From NCBI GenBank assembly GCA_015069525.1, contig SVIK01000022.1, positions 1 to 17,447 on the forward strand: 17,447 nt of DNA, read 5' to 3'. Position 1 is the stretch's first letter; each line of letters starts with the position of its first letter. Origin of the DNA: Clostridiales bacterium. GTDB lineage: Bacteria; Bacillota; Clostridia; Christensenellales; Borkfalkiaceae. This document shows positions 14,125 through 17,447 of this stretch, one piece after another. The translations under genes were made by a program, and so were the position numbers. A model generated the notes under the pieces. It was not told the DNA's origin, made no database searches, and saw nothing but the letters and a program-made list of their open reading frames with translations.

Positions 14125-15630
14125 TTATTCGCCGTAAAAGGCTTCCCTTTGATTTTCGCTCTCTTCGCCGTCACCCTCTTCGCCGTTCTTTTCTTCCCCC
14201 AACCGCTTTAACGAGCGGAAGAATATAATCGTAAAGGGAATTGCAAAGAAGAAGGATAACATATCGGAAACCGATTGACAGCACTCCACACCAAACAAGC
14301 CCCAAAACAGCGGAAGAACAAATACTCCTGGGATATAGAACAAGCCTTGTCTTGTAATGGATAGCAAAGAAGCTATCCACTTATTCCCCACCACTTGATA
14401 GGTGAGCCCCGCCATGAAATTGAGTGGCAACAACGGCATACAAATACATTGCAACCGCAAAGACGTCACCCCTATTTCCGTCGCGCTTTCCGAAAGGCTA
14501 AACCATTGCATAAGGGTAGGTGCGATAATCGCGCAAACACCCGCAAACATCACCATAAGCCCCGTAGAAAAAGCAAGCGTAAACAAATACGATTTCTTTA
14601 CTCTTTCATACTTTCTTGCGCTGTAATTGTAGCCAAGCACCGGTTGATAGCCTTGCCCAACACCAAGCGAAATGGAGAAGGCAAGCATAAACACCTTTTG
14701 CACCACGCCGAACGCCGCTTGTGCCGCTTTACCACCCTCAATATACGTCGCTTCCCCGTAGGTATACGCCGCACGGCTTAAAAAGACGGTACAAAGGCTG
14801 GCAAGCACTTGTCTGCAAAAGGACGGAAAACCCGTCATTATAACGTTTTTATACACCTCGAATTTTCTCGAAATCGAACGGATGCGCAACCGTACAACCG
14901 TTTTCCCGCTTAAAAACATCGTAAGGAGTACGCCAAAGCTCAAAATCTGGCTCAAACAAGTAGCCAAGCCTGCCCCGCCAATACCCATACCTGCGGTAAA
15001 AATCAAAATCGGGTCGAGTGCGACGTTCACGACGGCACCGACGATAAGACCAATCATAGAAAGAACTGCTTTCCCTTCCGCGCGCAGTACGTTATTCATA
15101 ACGAAAGACATACACATAAACGGTGCCGCGATAAGGATGTAATACGCATATTCTTTGGAATGCGTCAACACCTCCGCGTCAATCGAGCCGAACAACCGCA
15201 ACATAGGCGTTAGGAAAATCAGCCCAACCGTCAAGATGAACACCCCGCTGACGAGCGCTATAAAGAAAGAAGAAGACGCCACCTTATCTGCGCCCGCACG
15301 GTCCCTTTTTCCAAGCAAGCGAGAAACGAGGCTTCCGCTACCCATACCGTACGTAAAACCAATCGCTTGAATAATCGACATCAAAGCGAGCAAATTGCTA
15401 ACCGCCGCCGTGACGGAATCGTTGCCCAACATAGAAACGAACGCCGTATCCGCAAGGTTGTAAAGGGAGGTGACCATCATACTAAGAGTCGTGGGAATGC
15501 CCAGCCCGATAATCAACCGTGCAATCGGCTTTTTCGTCATTTTTTCAAACTGTTTCTTTTCCAAAGCAATCGCTTGCGCTTCGGCAAGTTCTTCTTTGCT
15601 CAATTGATTTTTGTCCAACTCTTTTTCCAT
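14125..15630 (-). CDS. MATE family multidrug/cation efflux transporter
   Basis: A 501-residue integral membrane protein with about 12 hydrophobic segments in two homologous halves. The first half opens with the family signature IGLGIPTTLSMMVTSLYNLADTA-type helix and then GMGSGSLVSRLLGKRDRAGA (the conserved G-x-x-S-R-x-x-G-x turn). The second half has the matching FPSFCRQVLASL and GVGQGYQPVLGYN. MATE proteins export organic cations or drugs in exchange for Na+ or H+. Length is slightly above the usual 440-480 because of a charged 30-residue N-terminus and an acidic tail. I start it at ATG 15630; an upstream in-frame TTG (15648) overlaps the -10 element and cannot be transcribed from it. It is the first gene of the MATE/TPR/PP2C unit. 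Any functional link to the other two is unproven. Confidence 0.9.
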   Translation of the reverse strand: MEKELDKNQLSKEELAEAQAIALEKKQFEKMTKKPIARLIIGLGIPTTLSMMVTSLYNLADTAFVSMLGNDSVTAAVSNLLALMSIIQAIGFTYGMGSGSLVSRLLGKRDRAGADKVASSSFFIALVSGVFILTVGLIFLTPMLRLFGSIDAEVLTHSKEYAYYILIAAPFMCMSFVMNNVLRAEGKAVLSMIGLIVGAVVNVALDPILIFTAGMGIGGAGLATCLSQILSFGVLLTMFLSGKTVVRLRIRSISRKFEVYKNVIMTGFPSFCRQVLASLCTVFLSRAAYTYGEATYIEGGKAAQAAFGVVQKVFMLAFSISLGVGQGYQPVLGYNYSARKYERVKKSYLFTLAFSTGLMVMFAGVCAIIAPTLMQWFSLSESATEIGVTSLRLQCICMPLLPLNFMAGLTYQVVGNKWIASLLSITRQGLFYIPGVFVLPLFWGLFGVECCQSVSDMLSFFFAIPFTIIFFRSLKRLGEEKNGEEGDGEESENQREAFYGE

Positions 15631-15639
15631 AATACAACT

Positions 15640-15668
15640 ATTATACAACGATTTTTATCATTTAGCAA
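15640..15668 (-). promoter_or_regulatory. Promoter of the MATE unit, near-leaderless
   Basis: Minus-strand TTGCTA (15668-15663), a 17-base spacer, and TATAAT (15645-15640). The seventh base after the -10 is A at 15633, giving a leader of about 3 bases before ATG 15630, too short for a ribosome binding site. None is visible. Confidence 0.75.
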
Positions 15669-15751
15669 CCGTCCCACGCGCTTTCTTGACAAAAAAATAC
15701 TATTTTTTTTACGGTACCTTGCAAAATCCTACTCTTTTTTTTCTTTTCCAC

Positions 15752-15780
15752 TTGCATTTTTTTTGCCGTAATGTTATAAT
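15752..15780 (+). promoter_or_regulatory. Promoter of the PH-domain gene, extended -10, leaderless
   Basis: TTGCAT (15752-15757), a 17-base spacer, and TATAAT (15775-15780) preceded by TGT, which makes an extended -10. The seventh base downstream is the A of ATG 15787, so the mRNA should begin at the start codon. Confidence 0.78.
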
Positions 15781-15786
15781 ATGCGT

Positions 15787-16278
15787 ATGAAAAACAAGAA
15801 CGAACAGGCACAAGCCAATTATTTCAAAATTAAATTCTCCAAAGTGATTTACTTTTTATGTATCGCTATCCTCTTGTTAAGCGTAGCAAGCATTGCCGTT
15901 TCTATTTGGCAAATACTTCGCTTCGGCTTATCGGGCTTTTCCGATTACCTCAAATACCCGTTGCTTATCGTTATCAGCGTGTTTTGTATTGCCGTAGTCG
16001 TTAGTTTGCTCGTTAAATCGCAATACGTGGTTAATAAGCAATATTTGATTACGCAATTCGGGTTTATCAAAAGCAAGTTTATCATCAAAGATATTACCTC
16101 TATGCTTCTTGATACGGATACGAAAAAAATCACCATATACTTCGGCGAACAGTTCATCGTCTTAAACAGCTCCGAAAAGTGGAACGAAAAGCTTATCCGC
16201 GCCCTCCTCGATAGCAACCCGAACATCGATTATTCGTTTACCTTGGCAGAAAACAAACCGCAAAACGACGAAAAATAA
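15787..16278 (+). CDS. Small membrane protein with bacterial PH-like (bPH_4-type) domain
   Basis: A 163-residue protein. Two membrane helices (about 19-42 and 57-77) are followed by a beta-rich domain of about 75 residues. Its pattern, YVVNKQYLITQFGFIKSKFIIKD with the ITSM, KKITIYF and SNPNIDY elements after it, fits the bacterial PH domain family that includes the Bacillus immunity protein SunI (DUF1200 type). These domains usually sit on the cytosolic side; their ligands are mostly unknown. I choose ATG 15787 over the in-frame ATG at 15781 because the promoter places the transcription start at 15787, downstream of the latter. There is no ribosome binding site for either. It is transcribed alone, divergent from the MATE unit and convergent with the phosphoesterase gene. 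Confidence 0.72.
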   Translation: MKNKNEQAQANYFKIKFSKVIYFLCIAILLLSVASIAVSIWQILRFGLSGFSDYLKYPLLIVISVFCIAVVVSLLVKSQYVVNKQYLITQFGFIKSKFIIKDITSMLLDTDTKKITIYFGEQFIVLNSSEKWNEKLIRALLDSNPNIDYSFTLAENKPQNDEK

Positions 16279-16295
16279 TTTCATTATAAAACGTT

Positions 16296-16323
16296 AAAAA
16301 ACCGCTGTTTCCAGCGGTTTTTT
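16296..16323. terminator. Bidirectional terminator between convergent genes
   Basis: A perfect 12-bp stem (AAAAAACCGCTG and its complement) closes a 4-base TTTC loop. The A/T arms give a U-tract on both strands. It lies 17 bp after the PH-gene stop and 2 bp after the phosphoesterase stop and serves both. Confidence 0.9.
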
Positions 16324-16325
16324 AT

Positions 16326-17447
16326 TTATTCTTTCTTCCTAAATTTCGTAAAAATGCAAACTGCCAACGCAAGAGGAATAACCCCTATTCCGCCAACAAC
16401 ACCTCTGCATCCCCCCTTCTCCTCTATCGGATTAGGTGGTTCAGGTTCAGGCTCGACTGGCTCGCTTGGTTGTTCAGGCTCTACGGGCTTGCTTGGCCCG
16501 CTTGGCTGTTCAGGCTCTACGGGCTCGCTTGGCTCGTTCGGCTGTTCAGGCTCTACGGGCTCGCTTGGCTCGCTTGGCTGTTCAGGCTCTACGGGCTCGC
16601 TTGGCTCGCTTGGTTGTTCAAGCTCCGCATTACAGACGTCGCAAACCCCGTCCTTATCCCTATCTGCGCAGTCCGTCAACTTCTTATTGCATACGTCACA
16701 AAGGTGGTCGTCGTTTTCGTCCGCGCACTCGCTTGCCGTTTGTCCACAATACGCGCAATTATGCGATTTTTCCAATGCTTCATGGACACCAACGTACGCG
16801 CCACAAACGTCGCAATTATGGTCGAAATCAGCGTCCGTACAAATATTACAATTGGATAATTTTATACAATACTGTGCAGCCGATATCCATTTATCCGCAA
16901 CGAAATCATACCCCATGACGTACAGCGTTCCGCCATACATGCGCAGATAATACCCTTCGCTTCCGTATAAATAATCCCCGCTTGCATTGTCATAGGTAGT
17001 CCAAAGATACCCCGCTGACGAGGTGTTAAAAATCGTCCCAGGCAAATCTTGCGTGCCCTCTCGAATATTCGCCTCGGAATTCATCGTCCAATGCGTATGT
17101 CCGTTGAACATCATCACTTCGGGGTGATCAGCCAAAATCTCGCGTAAACGCGCTTCCGTATTCGCCTCTACACCGCTATAATCCTCACCAGGTCTACTGC
17201 CGGCAACGGTATTATACATCGGTTGATGGAGAAATACGAAAGTAGGTTTCCCCGTACCCTTATTTTCATCTAATTTAGCGTCAAACCATTGCAACGTTTC
17301 TTCACTTAATACCGCATGCGTAAATCCCGCCGGAACGGTATCCGTGCCAAGGAAAATGAAATGGTATCCACCTTGCCAATAATCGAAGTGCATTTTGTTT
17401 ACGTAGCTACCGTCGGGATATTTGGCAAGTCCGTAAAACGTATCCAC
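16326..17447 (-). CDS. Surface metallophosphoesterase with Cys/Asp repeats and C-terminal anchor (5' end missing)
   Basis: The gene enters from beyond the right edge; 373 codons are visible. The first 195 residues are the C-terminal part of a calcineurin-like phosphoesterase, with metal-binding FLHQP (His74) and NGHTHW (116-120). The N-terminal D-x-H and GDxxD motifs lie outside the window. Residues 200-272 contain three copies of an unusual D-x-D-x-D-x-x-C-D-x-C element (DADFDHNCDVCG, DENDDHLCDVCN, DRDKDGVCDVCN) that combines a calcium-loop pattern with paired Cys. Residues 276-342 are Pro/Glu/Ser repeats, a likely wall-spanning stalk. The end is GGC, a hydrophobic stretch (about 348-366) and FRKKE, the layout of a C-terminal surface-anchoring signal without LPxTG. 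It probably acts on phosphate esters outside the cell; substrate unknown. Confidence 0.85.
   Translation of the reverse strand: MDTFYGLAKYPDGSYVNKMHFDYWQGGYHFIFLGTDTVPAGFTHAVLSEETLQWFDAKLDENKGTGKPTFVFLHQPMYNTVAGSRPGEDYSGVEANTEARLREILADHPEVMMFNGHTHWTMNSEANIREGTQDLPGTIFNTSSAGYLWTTYDNASGDYLYGSEGYYLRMYGGTLYVMGYDFVADKWISAAQYCIKLSNCNICTDADFDHNCDVCGAYVGVHEALEKSHNCAYCGQTASECADENDDHLCDVCNKKLTDCADRDKDGVCDVCNAELEQPSEPSEPVEPEQPSEPSEPVEPEQPNEPSEPVEPEQPSGPSKPVEPEQPSEPVEPEPEPPNPIEEKGGCRGVVGGIGVIPLALAVCIFTKFRKKE
16471..16614 (-). repeat. Four tandem 36-bp coding repeats
   Basis: Four head-to-tail 36-bp units start at 16471, 16507, 16543 and 16579, with a partial, diverged copy on each side. Each encodes 12 residues of the type EQPSEPSEPVEP in the phosphoesterase stalk. 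The middle units are nearly identical, so copy number probably changes by slippage or recombination without breaking the frame. Confidence 0.85.

Noticed and set aside
15631..15648. TTG start for the MATE transporter at 15648
   Set aside because: This codon overlaps the -10 hexamer, so it would not be in the transcript.
15686..15691. TTGACA on the plus strand upstream of the PH gene
   Set aside because: No good -10 follows at 16-18 bp (best is TACGGT); the TTGCAT/TATAAT pair closer to the gene is much better.
15691..15709. AT-rich inverted repeat between the divergent promoters
   Set aside because: A run of A, then ATACTAT, then a run of T with a 1-base centre; such homopolymer symmetry is common in AT-rich intergenic DNA and lacks G/C for a terminator.
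16471..16614. 36-bp regularly spaced repeat resembling a CRISPR array in unit size
   Set aside because: Units are head-to-tail without unique spacers and encode an in-frame 12-residue protein repeat.

Overview
The window looks like a Bacillota (Firmicutes) chromosome, probably a clostridium-like gut or rumen bacterium. The signs are strong AGGAGG-type ribosome binding sites, consensus TTGACA/TATAAT promoters, moderate GC, a giant BspA-type (LRR_5) surface protein, and a surface phosphoesterase with a C-terminal Gly-Gly-Cys/membrane tail. This placement is an inference; no RNA gene or marker protein pins the species.

Right end to centre (17447 down to 12089). A surface metallophosphoesterase, cut by the right edge, faces a small membrane PH-domain protein across a shared bidirectional terminator. 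Divergent from the PH gene runs a three-gene unit on the minus strand: a MATE transporter, a helical/TPR protein with three C-terminal membrane helices, and a PP2C-type phosphatase. It ends at a perfect 15-bp hairpin terminator.

Centre to left end (12062 down to 1). A consensus promoter set among three inverted repeats drives one tightly packed minus-strand operon that runs off the left edge. In order it encodes: an 18-codon leader ORF (candidate); a three-helix membrane protein with a cytosolic beta-rich domain; a 1271-aa membrane-anchored LRR protein whose cytosolic domain resembles that of the previous protein; a 1176-aa fusion of a degenerate GH3 glycosidase, a membrane hairpin and a degenerate AAA+ domain; a membrane-anchored, apparently active McrB-like AAA+ ATPase; a DUF2357-like protein with a long coiled coil where a nuclease domain is expected; and the start of a second membrane-anchored AAA+ paralogue. 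Gaps are 16 to 30 bp or 4-bp ATGA overlaps.

This operon is the candidate undescribed system. It resembles a McrB/DUF2357 pair recast as a membrane machine: three AAA modules (one intact, one degenerate, one seen only at its N terminus), a coiled-coil partner, a GH3 pseudo-enzyme scaffold and an outward LRR array. A plausible reading is that surface recognition by the LRR protein is passed through cytosolic adaptor domains to a membrane-bound AAA+ ring. No nuclease is visible inside the window, so either the effector lies further left or the machine does not cut DNA. Three promoters in the window place the likely transcription start at, or within a few bases of, an ATG, which suggests leaderless translation is used here.
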